From: Prevotella melaninogenica
Lineage (GTDB): Bacteria > Bacteroidota > Bacteroidia > Bacteroidales > Bacteroidaceae
Assembly (NCBI RefSeq): GCF_018127965.1
Contig: NZ_CP072350.1
Location: 1,054,001-1,118,000 of the forward strand
Length of the DNA: 64,000 nucleotides
Reading direction: 5' to 3'
Within the stretch, counting starts at the first letter, position 1. Every line of letters begins with the position of its first letter. Positions 16,475-25,625 of the stretch are shown in pieces. A program made the translations under genes and the position numbers. Below the pieces are notes generated by a model. That model saw only the letters and a program-made list of their open reading frames with translations, searched no databases and was not told the origin of the DNA.

Positions 16475-18739
16475 ATGCTATTTCCAAAGTCACATAGATT
16501 TCTCACACCCCTCCTTATCGTTATGACTACACTTGTAGTTATTGCGTGCTCATCGGATAAATTTGTACCTGATGGGCAATATCTTTTGGATAAGGTAGAG
16601 CTACGTTCTGATAGAAAGGACGTTAACTCATCACTTCTGATGCAGTATGTACGTCAAAAAGGTAACTCACGTTGGTTCTCTCTCTTTAAGATTACATTAG
16701 GAACTTACGCTATGGCGGGAGAAGATACAACGAAATGGATTAACCGTACACTACGTAGAATGGGAGAGGAACCCGTATTGTATGATTCTGTTCAGGCTCG
16801 CCTTTCTTCAGAAGATTTGACGGTTGCTATGCAGAATATGGGGTATATGAATGCAACAGTAGATGTAGAGAAAAAGGTTAAAGGAAAGAAACTGACCCTT
16901 AACTATCTACTTCACCCAGGCAATCCTTATATTATTGATCGATTTAACTACGAAATAGAGGATTCAGTTATTGAAAAAGTACTTGCTCCTCACCTCAAAA
17001 AAGATACAGATCGACCACATCAGTTTACCGTTACTTCCTTGGATGACGAGCGTAAAAGACTGACACATATCTTGAATGACTCTGGTTTTTACAGATTTCA
17101 TAAGGACTTCATGTATTATACTGCAGACTCTACGCAAGGCAGACAGCATGTAAACGTGACCTTACACTTAATGAAATACGTTGAGAATAGCGATGCAGAA
17201 CCAACATTACACCCACGCTATGTCATCAATAACGTCAATTTTATTCCAGGTGATTCAACAGGTTTTCATCTTAGAAAAGGAGTATTGGAAGACAATACAC
17301 TAATAGAAAAAGGAAAATACTTCTCGGCAACAGACTTACAACAGACTTATAACAACTTCTCTCGGCTTGATGCAGTACGCTATACAAACATCAATTTTAG
17401 GGAAGTTCCTCGCTATGATAGTTTGGTGATAGGTAAGACATTTACCTATACAACATCTTCTACGCATTACTTAGATGCAGATATTCAGGTTTCAAACAAC
17501 AAGCCTAATACAATATCTTTCCAACCAGAAGGAACTAATACAGCTGGAGATTTAGGTGCTGCAGCCGTACTTTCTTATCAAAACAGAAACCTCTTTAGGG
17601 GTAGTGAGCATTTAAGTTTAGAGTTCCGAGCTGCCTTTGAGGCTATCAAAGGTCTTGAGGGCTATAAGAATAGTGACTATGAGGAGTATAGTGTACAAGC
17701 ACATCTACAGTTCCCTCGCTTCTTAGCTCCATTTATCTCAAAGAACTTTAAAAGAAAGAGCAGTGCCATGTCAGAAGTATCTGTGGGCTGGAACCTACAA
17801 AACAGACCAGAGTTCCATCGTCGAGTCTTTTCTTCTGCATGGAAATATCATTGGTCAGATCCTGTTCGTCACCTGACCTATGACTTTGATCTCCTTAATC
17901 TCAGCTATGTATATATGCCCTGGATTAGTGAGACTTTTAAACATGATTATCTCGACAACGCGACAACACGCAATGCCATTCTTCGATATAACTATCAAGA
18001 TTTGTTTATTTTACGAACAGGTTTTGGCGTGAATTATAGTGGTGCTAACCAAGCTTTCAGAGCAAGAATGGAATTGGCAGGCAACTTATTGAATGGCTTG
18101 AGTGGTGTCTTCAACTTTAAAAAGAATAGCGAAGGAAAACGAACACTGTTTAACATAGCCTATGCACAATATGCAAAGTTCGACTTTGACTATACAAAAG
18201 TATTACGATTTGACGAGCGTAACTCCTTAGCCTTACATGGTGGCTTGGGCATTGCGATACCTTACGGCAACAGTACTGTACTTCCATTTGAGAAACGTTA
18301 TTTCTCTGGTGGTGCCAACTCTGTTCGCGGTTGGAGCGTAAGAGAGTTGGGACCAGGTAAGTTTAAGGGTGTCGATGGCAGAATAGACTTTATCAATCAG
18401 ACTGGTGATATGAAGCTTGATTTAAATGCAGAGTATCGTACACATCTGTTTTGGAAACTTGATGCAGCAGCCTTCATAGATGCAGGAAACATCTGGACAC
18501 TGCGTGATTATGCTGACCAACCAGGTGGACAGTTTAGCTTTAAGAGTTTCTATAATCAAATAGCTGTTGCATACGGACTTGGTTTACGACTCAATTTCGA
18601 TTATTTCATACTTCGATTTGATGGTGGTATGAAAGCCATTAACCCTGCTTATACAAGTACGGAAGAGCATTATACTTTATGGCATCCAAATATAAAACGA
18701 GACTTTACCTTCCATTTCGCCGTAGGACTTCCATTTTAG
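16475..18739 (+). CDS. Omp85-superfamily (BamA/TamA-like) outer membrane lipoprotein
   Basis: The 754-residue protein begins with a signal ending in a lipobox (VVIACSS, Cys near residue 26). POTRA-like segments follow (about 85-350), then a 16-strand-type surface-antigen barrel (about 370-754). Barrel hallmarks are NLFRGSEHLSLEFRA, the lid-lock motif region RYFSGGANSVRGWSVRELGPG and a C-terminal aromatic strand ending in Phe (FHFAVGLPF). It belongs to the BamA/TamA family that inserts or exports outer membrane proteins. Main BamA is normally a longer non-lipidated protein in a skp operon, so this is more likely the Bacteroidota TamA-like paralog. Expression probably comes from duplicated promoters upstream. 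Confidence 0.9.
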   Translation: MLFPKSHRFLTPLLIVMTTLVVIACSSDKFVPDGQYLLDKVELRSDRKDVNSSLLMQYVRQKGNSRWFSLFKITLGTYAMAGEDTTKWINRTLRRMGEEPVLYDSVQARLSSEDLTVAMQNMGYMNATVDVEKKVKGKKLTLNYLLHPGNPYIIDRFNYEIEDSVIEKVLAPHLKKDTDRPHQFTVTSLDDERKRLTHILNDSGFYRFHKDFMYYTADSTQGRQHVNVTLHLMKYVENSDAEPTLHPRYVINNVNFIPGDSTGFHLRKGVLEDNTLIEKGKYFSATDLQQTYNNFSRLDAVRYTNINFREVPRYDSLVIGKTFTYTTSSTHYLDADIQVSNNKPNTISFQPEGTNTAGDLGAAAVLSYQNRNLFRGSEHLSLEFRAAFEAIKGLEGYKNSDYEEYSVQAHLQFPRFLAPFISKNFKRKSSAMSEVSVGWNLQNRPEFHRRVFSSAWKYHWSDPVRHLTYDFDLLNLSYVYMPWISETFKHDYLDNATTRNAILRYNYQDLFILRTGFGVNYSGANQAFRARMELAGNLLNGLSGVFNFKKNSEGKRTLFNIAYAQYAKFDFDYTKVLRFDERNSLALHGGLGIAIPYGNSTVLPFEKRYFSGGANSVRGWSVRELGPGKFKGVDGRIDFINQTGDMKLDLNAEYRTHLFWKLDAAAFIDAGNIWTLRDYADQPGGQFSFKSFYNQIAVAYGLGLRLNFDYFILRFDGGMKAINPAYTSTEEHYTLWHPNIKRDFTFHFAVGLPF

Positions 18740-18813
18740 TCATTTCATAGATACTTTTATGTTTAATTATTCCTAAAAGTAGAGTGTATAATAAGGCAAA
18801 CATAAACAATAAT

Positions 18814-18844
18814 TTTGTCTATCAAAATACTTTTGTTACATTTG
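18814..18844 (+). promoter_or_regulatory. Full promoter for the MBL hydrolase gene (TTTG, 19 nt, TACATTTG)
   Basis: -33 TTTG at 18814-18817 and -7 TACATTTG at 18837-18844 are separated by exactly 19 nt, the classical Bacteroidota spacing. The leader to the ATG at 18862 is about 12 nt. Confidence 0.75.
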
Positions 18845-18861
18845 CCTAAAATAAGAAAATA

Positions 18862-19668
18862 ATGCTGAGGTTTTTATCTTTCGGCAGTGGTAGTAGTGGT
18901 AATTGCTATCTTTTATATACTGACACAGACTGTCTAATGATTGATTGTGGTGTTGGTATTCGTTCATTAAAGAAGCATTTCCACAACTATGGTCTGCAAT
19001 TAAATATGGTTCATAATGTGCTTATCACCCATGATCATGCCGATCATGTGAAGTCAGTTGGTTCTATAAGTGGTGATTTGCAACTACCTGTATATACAAC
19101 AGAAGACGTTCATAGAGGAATTAGTCAGAACTGGTGTGTAAGACGTAAAGTCGATCAACAATACGTTAGATTCATAAAAAAGGGTGAAGAGATTACTATT
19201 GGTGAATTTAAAGTAACGCCTTTCGGAGTACCCCATGATAGCACAGACTGTGTTGGTTATTCCGTAGAATATGAGGGTATTCGATTTACATTAATCACCG
19301 ATTGTGGACATATCACAGATGAGATTGCACAGTTTATTTCTATTTCTAATTACTTGGTAATAGAGGCAAACCATGAACCAGAGAAGTTGGCTGCTGGTCC
19401 ATATCCACGCCATTTAAAGGAACGTATCAGTGGACCAAACGGACATCTAAGTAATGAGGCCTGTGCAAAAGCACTTGTAGAGAATGCTTCACCTGCTTTA
19501 CGCCATGTATGGTTATGCCATCTGAGTGACGAGAATAATCATCCAGAATTGGCTAAGAAGACAATTGAAGCTGTTTTACGTGATAGTGGAATAATCATTG
19601 GAAAGGAATTCACACTTGAAGTATTGAAACGCAAAATACCAAGTGAAATGTACGAATTAAATCCTTAA
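18862..19668 (+). CDS. MBL-fold metallohydrolase (YycJ/WalJ-like)
   Basis: The 268-residue protein opens with FGSGSSGNCYLL and carries the zinc motif LITHDHADHVKSVG (HxHxDH), later metal ligands in FTLITDCGHITDE, GHLSNEACAK and WLCHLSDENNHPE. This pattern matches the YycJ/WalJ subgroup of beta-lactamase-fold proteins, implicated in Firmicutes in exonuclease function and cell wall/division coordination. The substrate here is not known. It stands as a single gene with its own strong promoter. Confidence 0.88.
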   Translation: MLRFLSFGSGSSGNCYLLYTDTDCLMIDCGVGIRSLKKHFHNYGLQLNMVHNVLITHDHADHVKSVGSISGDLQLPVYTTEDVHRGISQNWCVRRKVDQQYVRFIKKGEEITIGEFKVTPFGVPHDSTDCVGYSVEYEGIRFTLITDCGHITDEIAQFISISNYLVIEANHEPEKLAAGPYPRHLKERISGPNGHLSNEACAKALVENASPALRHVWLCHLSDENNHPELAKKTIEAVLRDSGIIIGKEFTLEVLKRKIPSEMYELNP

Positions 19669-19805
19669 AGATACTTTTTTCACTGAACACGCAAGCATTG
19701 TATTTACCTATGAATCAACAAGTTTTGAATCTATAAGTAATATTAAGCCTTCAATTCGATAGCATTTTTTAACTAATTAATTATGTAATTATTACAAAAT
19801 ACTTG

Positions 19806-19813
19806 TAACTTTG
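19806..19813 (+). promoter_or_regulatory. -7 box (TAACTTTG) for rubredoxin gene
   Basis: TAACTTTG matches the consensus, giving a leader of about 50 nt before the ATG at 19867. Confidence 0.58.
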
Positions 19814-19866
19814 CAAGCGATATAATTCAAATTAAAATTATTTTTAACATTATAAACAGAAGCATT

Positions 19867-20031
19867 ATGAAGAAGTACGAATGCGAGACATGTGGTTATA
19901 TTTATGACCCAGAACTTGGTGATCCAGACAGCGGCATTGAGCCAGGTACAGCATTTGAGGATATTCCAGATGATTGGGTTTGCCCTCTTTGCGGTGTAGG
20001 TAAGGATGATTTCACTCCAGTTGAAGAGTAA
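19867..20031 (+). CDS. Rubredoxin
   Basis: A 54-residue protein with the two CxxCG knuckles that bind one iron: CETCGYIY near the N-terminus and [11 protein letters not shown] near the C-terminus, together with the conserved PDDWVCP. It is a one-electron carrier in the cytoplasm; in anaerobes it often feeds peroxide- or oxygen-reducing enzymes. No redox partner gene is adjacent. Start is the only ATG in frame. It is a monocistronic unit with its own promoter and a following terminator. Confidence 0.96.
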   Translation: MKKYECETCGYIYDPELGDPDSGIEPGTAFEDIPDDWVCPLCGVGKDDFTPVEE

Positions 20032-20052
20032 TCAATTTACAACAATAGAATT

Positions 20053-20084
20053 AAAGCCTGCTCATTTTAATGAGTGGGCTTTTT
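20053..20084 (+). terminator. Rho-independent terminator of rubredoxin gene
   Basis: A stem formed by AGCCTGCTCATT and AATGAGTGGGCT (one weak pair) is followed by a T run, 24 bp after the stop codon. Confidence 0.8.
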
Positions 20085-20249
20085 CTGTATGGGTGAAAGA
20101 TGTTAACTGAAGGTAGGAGAGATAGAATACAATGATTTCTTTATAGGGATAAGACATGTAGAATAGAATAAGAAAAAGTAGAAATGTTCGTATTAAAAGA
20201 AAGAAGAACCACACTCTTTTGTCACATATTTTCATTACTCACAATTTAA

Positions 20250-20402
20250 AAGAGGCTTAATTGCGTTCTAACTAAGGCTTAATTGCCTTGCAAAAGACGC
20301 CCAATTGAAGGCTAACTAACGCTCTTTAAGAGTCCTATTAAGCACCTCTAATTTAATTACCCACACAACACTCTGATTTACTGAATATTACATAGGTTAC
20401 CA
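20250..20402 (-). repeat. Family B dispersed repeat (copy B2, inverted)
   Basis: Read on the minus strand, the core from 20349 to about 20250 opens GGTGCTTAATAGGACTCTT like B1 and has the same ~22-bp stepwise structure (TCAATTGGGCGTCTTTTGC and CAATTAAGCCTTAGTTAG). The flank up to about 20402 ends in GGTAACC as in other copies. In the rest of 20085-20716 only AT-rich DNA and the promoter at 20616 are recognised. Confidence 0.72.
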
Positions 20403-20615
20403 AAATATTGCTTTAAGACTCTTTTTCGAGTAAAAAAACAAAGATATATGTAAACTTATTTCTTAGTAAGCGTAATTAAAATTACGGATAAAAAATCATA
20501 TAAAAAACATGGCATAGGAGAGATTTAAGTCTTTTAATTCCCTCTTTATTCGCTTGTATATAAGCTTATACGAAAGAAATACCTATTCATAAAGACATAA
20601 TCGAGAAAAAAAAGT

Positions 20616-20623
20616 TATCTTTG
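20616..20623 (+). promoter_or_regulatory. -7 box (TATCTTTG) for the DUF4375-smpB-metH cluster
   Basis: TATCTTTG lies 93 bp before the ATG at 20717; the genes downstream overlap or are closely spaced, so it may serve all three. Confidence 0.6.
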
Positions 20624-20716
20624 CAGAAGATAAGCAACATAGAGCAGATCAAGAAGACATACTTTCTACCAATGCTTACATAACCCTTAGAGAATTGTAT
20701 AACAAAAGATATAACA

Positions 20717-21226
20717 ATGATTGACGTCAAAGTAAAAGATAGCGATATACGCAACGCCGTTGAAGAAGGAATGGACAGTTTTGTTCAGGTCTTTGTTGAT
20801 ACCATTGGCAATGCAATAGATAACAAGCTGACATTGGAAGCTATGCAGCAACTGAATGCTGATCAGATAACACTGTTAGCATGGAGTTATCTTCATCAGG
20901 AAGTGATGGATGGCGGTTATATCCAGTTGATATACAATGGTTATGGTGCCTTTATCTTCAAAAACCCTTTTGCTGTAGCAATGCGCAACTGGGGGATTCG
21001 TGAGCTATACACACACATTCGTCACGGAAAGAAATATTACGAAAAGTATCACGAGGCGATTGAAGCTGTTGAATCCGACGAAGATTTCATGGCTTTATAT
21101 GAACAGATGCCTGAATTTGACGAGTTTGATGATGAGTTTGTGGTCAATGAAGAACGCTGGAGTGCAATGATTGCAGCCTATATCGATGACCATATTGAGA
21201 ATTTTGCAACAATTGAAAATGAATAA
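20717..21226 (+). CDS. DUF4375 / DMP19-like acidic protein
   Basis: The 169-residue protein matches the DUF4375 family, whose Neisseria member DMP19 is a DNA mimic that binds a transcription repressor. Supporting features are the core [20 protein letters not shown], the FIQ-type segment [14 protein letters not shown], and a strongly acidic C-terminal half ([16 protein letters not shown]). Family assignment is by motif; DNA mimicry here is inference from acidity and homology. The start of smpB overlaps its last 8 bases, so the pair is translationally coupled. Confidence 0.8.
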   Translation: MIDVKVKDSDIRNAVEEGMDSFVQVFVDTIGNAIDNKLTLEAMQQLNADQITLLAWSYLHQEVMDGGYIQLIYNGYGAFIFKNPFAVAMRNWGIRELYTHIRHGKKYYEKYHEAIEAVESDEDFMALYEQMPEFDEFDDEFVVNEERWSAMIAAYIDDHIENFATIENE

Positions 21227-21698
21227 GGAACAACAAGAGAAAAGAAAGAAATCACCTGTACAGATAAGAAACAAGAAAGCCTCTTTTGAGTATTTCTTCG
21301 TCGATACTTACACAGCAGGTATTGTTCTTACTGGTACTGAGATAAAGTCTATACGTGCTGGTAAGGCTTCGTTGGTTGATTCTTACTGCTATATAACAAA
21401 AGGTGAAATGTGGGTTCAGGGGATGAACATATCTCCTTATTTCTATGGGTCGTATGCCAATCATGAGGCAAAACGCCCCCGTAAACTCCTATTGAACCGA
21501 AAAGAAATACGTAGCCTTGAAGCAGAGTCAAAGACTCCAGGCTTCACTATCATTCCAACACTTATCTTCATTGATGAGAACGGACGAGCAAAGGTTGACA
21601 TTGCACTGGCAAGAGGTAAGAAAGAATACGACAAACGACAGACACTAAAAGAGAAGGAAGACCGCCGAGAGATGGATCGAGCGAAGAAACACTATTAA
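21219..21698 (+). CDS. smpB: SsrA-binding protein SmpB
   Basis: The 159-residue protein binds tmRNA and brings it to stalled ribosomes for trans-translation. It shows the family's core: [54 protein letters not shown] and the basic C-terminal tail ([19 protein letters not shown]). The frame runs from 21171, but the ATG at 21219 is chosen because it gives the usual length and starts at the end of the upstream gene (ATGAATAA overlap). tmRNA itself is not in this window. metH starts 8 bp after the stop. Confidence 0.95.
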   Translation: MNKEQQEKRKKSPVQIRNKKASFEYFFVDTYTAGIVLTGTEIKSIRAGKASLVDSYCYITKGEMWVQGMNISPYFYGSYANHEAKRPRKLLLNRKEIRSLEAESKTPGFTIIPTLIFIDENGRAKVDIALARGKKEYDKRQTLKEKEDRREMDRAKKHY

Positions 21699-21706
21699 GT
21701 AAGGTA

Positions 21707-24454
21707 ATGAAGTTAAGGGATAACATTAAAGATAGAATACTGATTTTAGACGGTGCGATGGGCACTATGATTCAAGGATATCACTTGACGGAGCAGGACT
21801 TCCGAGGTAACCTTGAACTTTTGCAGATGCTCAATTATCAGGGTAATAATGATATGTTGAACCTGTCACGCCCTGATATCATAGAGGATATTCATCGTCG
21901 TTATTTAGAGGTGGAAGCTGATATTATCAGTACTAACACCTTCTCTGCACAGCGTGTTTCGCAAGCAGATTACCACATGGAAAGTTTCTCTCGTGATATT
22001 GCCTACGCAGGAGCGAAGCTTGCACGTAAGTGTGCTGATGAATATTCGACCGCAGACAAACCTCGTTATGTCGCTGGTAGTATTGGTCCTACGAACAAGA
22101 CTTGTTCTATGTCGCCTGATGTAAGCGACCCAGCTAAGCGTGACCTTACGTATGATGCACTCTTTAATGCTTATAGCGAGCAGGTTGCTGCGATGATAGA
22201 AGGGGGTATTGATGCTGTGTTGATTGAGACAATCTTTGATACGCTTAATGCTAAGGTAGCGATTGATGCCTCATTGTCTGAGATGAAGAAGGCGGGTGTC
22301 AACCTACCTATTATGCTGTCAGTGACCATTACTGACTTGTCTGGTAGAACGCTTAGTGGTCAGACACTCGATGCTTTCCTTGCATCAGTATCGTCTTATC
22401 CTATCTTTTCTGTTGGTCTTAACTGTTCGTTCGGAGCAGAACAGATGCGCCCTTATTTGAAGGAGTTGGCAGCTAAAGCACCTTATTATATAAGCATTCA
22501 TCCAAATGCAGGTCTGCCAAACTCGATGGGGGAGTATGATGAAACACCAGAAATCATGGTGCCACAGATGGCTTCATTCGTGGATGAAGGACTTGTGAAT
22601 ATCATTGGTGGCTGTTGTGGAACAACGGAAGAGTTCATTGCTGGTTACGCAAAGATTGTTGAAGGAAAGAAACCTCATATACCTGTTGATGCGCCAAAGG
22701 AGATGATTCTCTCTGGACTTGAGCAGTTCCGATTAACTCCAGAAATATCATTTGTGAATGTTGGTGAGCGTTGTAATGTTGCCGGAAGCCGTAAATTCCT
22801 TCGCTTAGTCAAAGAGAAGAACTACGAGGAAGCGCTGACCATTGCTCGTAAACAGGTGGATGATGGTGCGTTAGTACTGGATATCAATATGGACGACGGT
22901 CTGTTGGAGGCAAAAGATGAGATGGCTCATTTCGTCAATATGATTTCATCAGAACCAGAGATTGCCCGTGTTCCATTGATGATTGACTCATCTGATTGGG
23001 AGGTAGTTGTATCTGCTTTGAAGTGTGTACAGGGTAAAGCGATTGTCAACTCTATTTCTTTGAAAGAAGGTGAAGATGTCTTTGTTCGCCATGCAAAGGA
23101 TGTACTGCGCTTCGGTGCAGCTGTTGTTGTGATGTGCTTTGATGAAGAAGGACAGGCAACAAGCTACGAGCGTCGTATTGAGATAGCTGAAAGAGCTTAT
23201 AAGATTCTTACTGAGAAAGTAGGTTTCCCGCCTCAAGACATTATCTTCGACCCAAATATTCTTGCTATTTGTACGGGTATGAAAGAGCATAACAGCTATG
23301 CTGTCGACTTCATTCGTGCTACGGAATGGATAAAGAAAAATCTTTCAGGTGCTCATGTTAGTGGTGGTGTAAGTAACCTTTCATTTAGTTTCCGAGGTAA
23401 TAACTATATCCGTGAGGCTATGCATGCCGTATTCCTTTATCATGCTATTCAGGTGGGTATGGACTTTGGTATTGTCAATCCAGCTACCAAAGTGACATAC
23501 GCCGATATACCAGAAGACCATCTGAAGATAATTGAAGACGTTGTTCTGGATAGGGTAGAGGGAGCCGACGAACTACTGATTGAACTGGCTAACAAGATTC
23601 TTGAGGAAAAAGAAGCACAAAAGAATGGTGGTGCTACGCAGGAAGTAGCGCAGGAAGCATGGCGTAATGAAGCGTTGGAAGACAGATTAAAATACGCACT
23701 GCGCAAGGGTATTTCAACCTATTTGAATGAGGATATTCATGAAGCATTGGAGAAGTATCCACACGCTGTGAATATTATTGAAGGTCCTTTGATGCAGGGT
23801 ATGAATGAAGTAGGCGACTTGTTCGGTGCTGGTAAGATGTTCTTACCACAGGTTGTCAAGACTGCCCGCACAATGAAAGATGCTGTAGCTATCCTTCAAC
23901 CTTATATTGAAAAGGAGAAGGTAGACGGTAAGGCTATTGCAGGAAAGGTGCTATTGGCTACTGTAAAGGGCGATGTGCACGATATCGGAAAGAATATTGT
24001 GGGCGTTGTGATGGCTTGTAACAACTATGAAGTCATTGATTTGGGCGTTATGGTGCCAGCTGATCAAATTATTAAGAAAGCCAAGGAAGAGAATGTTGAC
24101 TTGATTGGACTGTCTGGTCTCATTACACCAAGTCTGCAGGAGATGGTTAATAGTGTTGTAGCTTTTAAGGAATCGGGACTGAAAATTCCTGTTATGATTG
24201 GTGGCGCAACAACTTCTCAACTTCATGTTGCATTGAAGATAGCCCCATTATACGATGCTCCAGTTGTATGGGTTAAAGACGCCTCTGTCAATCCTTCCAT
24301 AGCAGCAGCACTGCTTAATGACAAAGAGCGTGAATGCTTCTGCAAAGACTTAGACGCAACATACGAGAAACTTCGTGCTGGTTATAAAGAAGAACAACAA
24401 AAGGTTTTGTCCTTAAGTAAGGCAAGAGAGAACAAACTCAACCTTTTTGATTAA
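21707..24454 (+). CDS. metH: Cobalamin-dependent methionine synthase lacking the reactivation domain
   Basis: The 915-residue enzyme moves a methyl group from methyl-tetrahydrofolate via cobalamin to homocysteine. Domains in order are: homocysteine-binding barrel (about 1-310, zinc cysteines in GLNCSFG near 238 and GGCCGTT near 302), pterin-binding barrel (about 340-600, FVNVGERCNVAGSRKF), cap helices, and Rossmann B12-binding domain with the cobalt ligand histidine in GDVHDIGKNIVGVV near 755. It ends soon after, so the C-terminal AdoMet-dependent reactivation domain (about 300 residues in E. coli MetH) is missing. That is common in Bacteroidota; reactivation must come from elsewhere. No cobalamin riboswitch fits in the 8-bp gap upstream. 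Confidence 0.96.
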   Translation: MKLRDNIKDRILILDGAMGTMIQGYHLTEQDFRGNLELLQMLNYQGNNDMLNLSRPDIIEDIHRRYLEVEADIISTNTFSAQRVSQADYHMESFSRDIAYAGAKLARKCADEYSTADKPRYVAGSIGPTNKTCSMSPDVSDPAKRDLTYDALFNAYSEQVAAMIEGGIDAVLIETIFDTLNAKVAIDASLSEMKKAGVNLPIMLSVTITDLSGRTLSGQTLDAFLASVSSYPIFSVGLNCSFGAEQMRPYLKELAAKAPYYISIHPNAGLPNSMGEYDETPEIMVPQMASFVDEGLVNIIGGCCGTTEEFIAGYAKIVEGKKPHIPVDAPKEMILSGLEQFRLTPEISFVNVGERCNVAGSRKFLRLVKEKNYEEALTIARKQVDDGALVLDINMDDGLLEAKDEMAHFVNMISSEPEIARVPLMIDSSDWEVVVSALKCVQGKAIVNSISLKEGEDVFVRHAKDVLRFGAAVVVMCFDEEGQATSYERRIEIAERAYKILTEKVGFPPQDIIFDPNILAICTGMKEHNSYAVDFIRATEWIKKNLSGAHVSGGVSNLSFSFRGNNYIREAMHAVFLYHAIQVGMDFGIVNPATKVTYADIPEDHLKIIEDVVLDRVEGADELLIELANKILEEKEAQKNGGATQEVAQEAWRNEALEDRLKYALRKGISTYLNEDIHEALEKYPHAVNIIEGPLMQGMNEVGDLFGAGKMFLPQVVKTARTMKDAVAILQPYIEKEKVDGKAIAGKVLLATVKGDVHDIGKNIVGVVMACNNYEVIDLGVMVPADQIIKKAKEENVDLIGLSGLITPSLQEMVNSVVAFKESGLKIPVMIGGATTSQLHVALKIAPLYDAPVVWVKDASVNPSIAAALLNDKERECFCKDLDATYEKLRAGYKEEQQKVLSLSKARENKLNLFD

Positions 24455-24611
24455 GAATAAAGAATTGACAAACAGAATAATTTGCAGTCATAGCTAAAAG
24501 ACTTTCTGGTGAGATCCGTATAGATTTAGTACCCCTTACTTGATTACATTCCAGTAGGCTGTTGTACGATATATCAAATAAGACTCTTCTGTAAGAAAGG
24601 ACTTGATTTAT

Positions 24612-24642
24612 TTTGTTTTGTCTTTGAATTATAGTACTTTTG
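24612..24642 (+). promoter_or_regulatory. Full promoter for map (TTTG, 19 nt, TACTTTTG)
   Basis: TTTG at 24612-24615 and TACTTTTG at 24635-24642 have the ideal 19-nt spacing. The leader to the ATG at 24729 is about 80 nt. The rest of the 24455-24728 gap holds nothing recognised. Confidence 0.7.
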
Positions 24643-24728
24643 CAGAGACTAAGCAGCACTACACAAAATAGAAACATGATTTCTTGTGTTTGCTTGCTTT
24701 ATTCTTGCAAAAAGATAATATTGACGAT

Positions 24729-25589
24729 ATGCAGTTGAAAAAGAAAAGGTGGCATTGTCTTCCAGGACAGGAGCCAACCGAGATGGACTTAAAGATAATG
24801 GCTCTTGAGAAGAAGGGCAAACTCGTTCCTACACGTGATATGATTAAGACACCTGAGCAGATTGAAGGTATCCGAAAGAGTGGTATAGTCAATACTGGCT
24901 GCTTGGATGCTGTCGCTGAGGCTATCCATGCAGGAATGAATACACAGGAGATTGATGATATCTGTATGCAGTATTGCAAGGATCATAATGCAATCCCTGC
25001 CTGCTTGAACTATGAGGGATATCCTAAGAGTGTATGCACAAGTATTAATGAAGTTGTGTGTCATGGTGTTCCAAAGAAAGAAGATGTTCTTCAAGAAGGT
25101 GATATTATCAATGTTGATATGACTACGATTGTAGATGGCTATTATGCAGATGCAAGTCGTATGTTCATCATAGGAAAGACAACACCTGAGAAGGAACGAT
25201 TAGTTCGTGTAGCCAAAGAATGCCTTGAGCTTGGTGCAGAAGCAGCTAAACCTTATTCCTTTGTAGGTGACATCGGTCATGCTATTCAGAAGCATGCCGA
25301 GAAGAATGGCTATGGTGTTGTACGTGACCTCTGTGGTCATGGTGTGGGTATCGAGTTCCACGAGCAGCCAGATGTTGTTCACTATGGACATAAAGGTACT
25401 GGTATGTTACTGGTTCCTGGTATGGTATTCACCATCGAGCCTATGATTAATATGGGTACATGGAAAGTCTTTATTGATGCTGACGACCCATATGGTTGGG
25501 AGGTTATCACAGGTGATGAGAAGCCTTCAGCTCAATGGGAGCATACTTTCGTTATGACAGAACATGGATTAGAGATTCTGACACATTAA
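24729..25589 (+). CDS. map: Type I methionine aminopeptidase
   Basis: The 286-residue enzyme removes the initiator methionine from new proteins. Metal ligands are visible in order: Asp in NVDMTTIVDGYYADASRMF (two Asp), His in CGHGVGIEFHE, Glu in FTIEPM and Glu in WEHTFV. An extra N-terminal stretch of about 40 residues (KKKRWHCLPGQEP) precedes the catalytic fold, as in other Bacteroidota homologs. The frame extends to 24684, but the ATG at 24729 is chosen because upstream codons look non-coding and the promoter lies just before. tsaD follows 36 bp downstream. Confidence 0.94.
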   Translation: MQLKKKRWHCLPGQEPTEMDLKIMALEKKGKLVPTRDMIKTPEQIEGIRKSGIVNTGCLDAVAEAIHAGMNTQEIDDICMQYCKDHNAIPACLNYEGYPKSVCTSINEVVCHGVPKKEDVLQEGDIINVDMTTIVDGYYADASRMFIIGKTTPEKERLVRVAKECLELGAEAAKPYSFVGDIGHAIQKHAEKNGYGVVRDLCGHGVGIEFHEQPDVVHYGHKGTGMLLVPGMVFTIEPMINMGTWKVFIDADDPYGWEVITGDEKPSAQWEHTFVMTEHGLEILTH

Positions 25590-25625
25590 TGTCTTTTATT
25601 CTCTTAGGAGAGAATCTAACAGAAA

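Noticed and set aside
20085..20716. Structured RNA in the long gap after rubredoxin
   Set aside because: Apart from the terminator, family B copy and a promoter, no convincing stems or known RNA motifs were seen.
21699..21706. Cobalamin riboswitch before metH
   Set aside because: The gap to smpB is 8 bp; no room for an aptamer.
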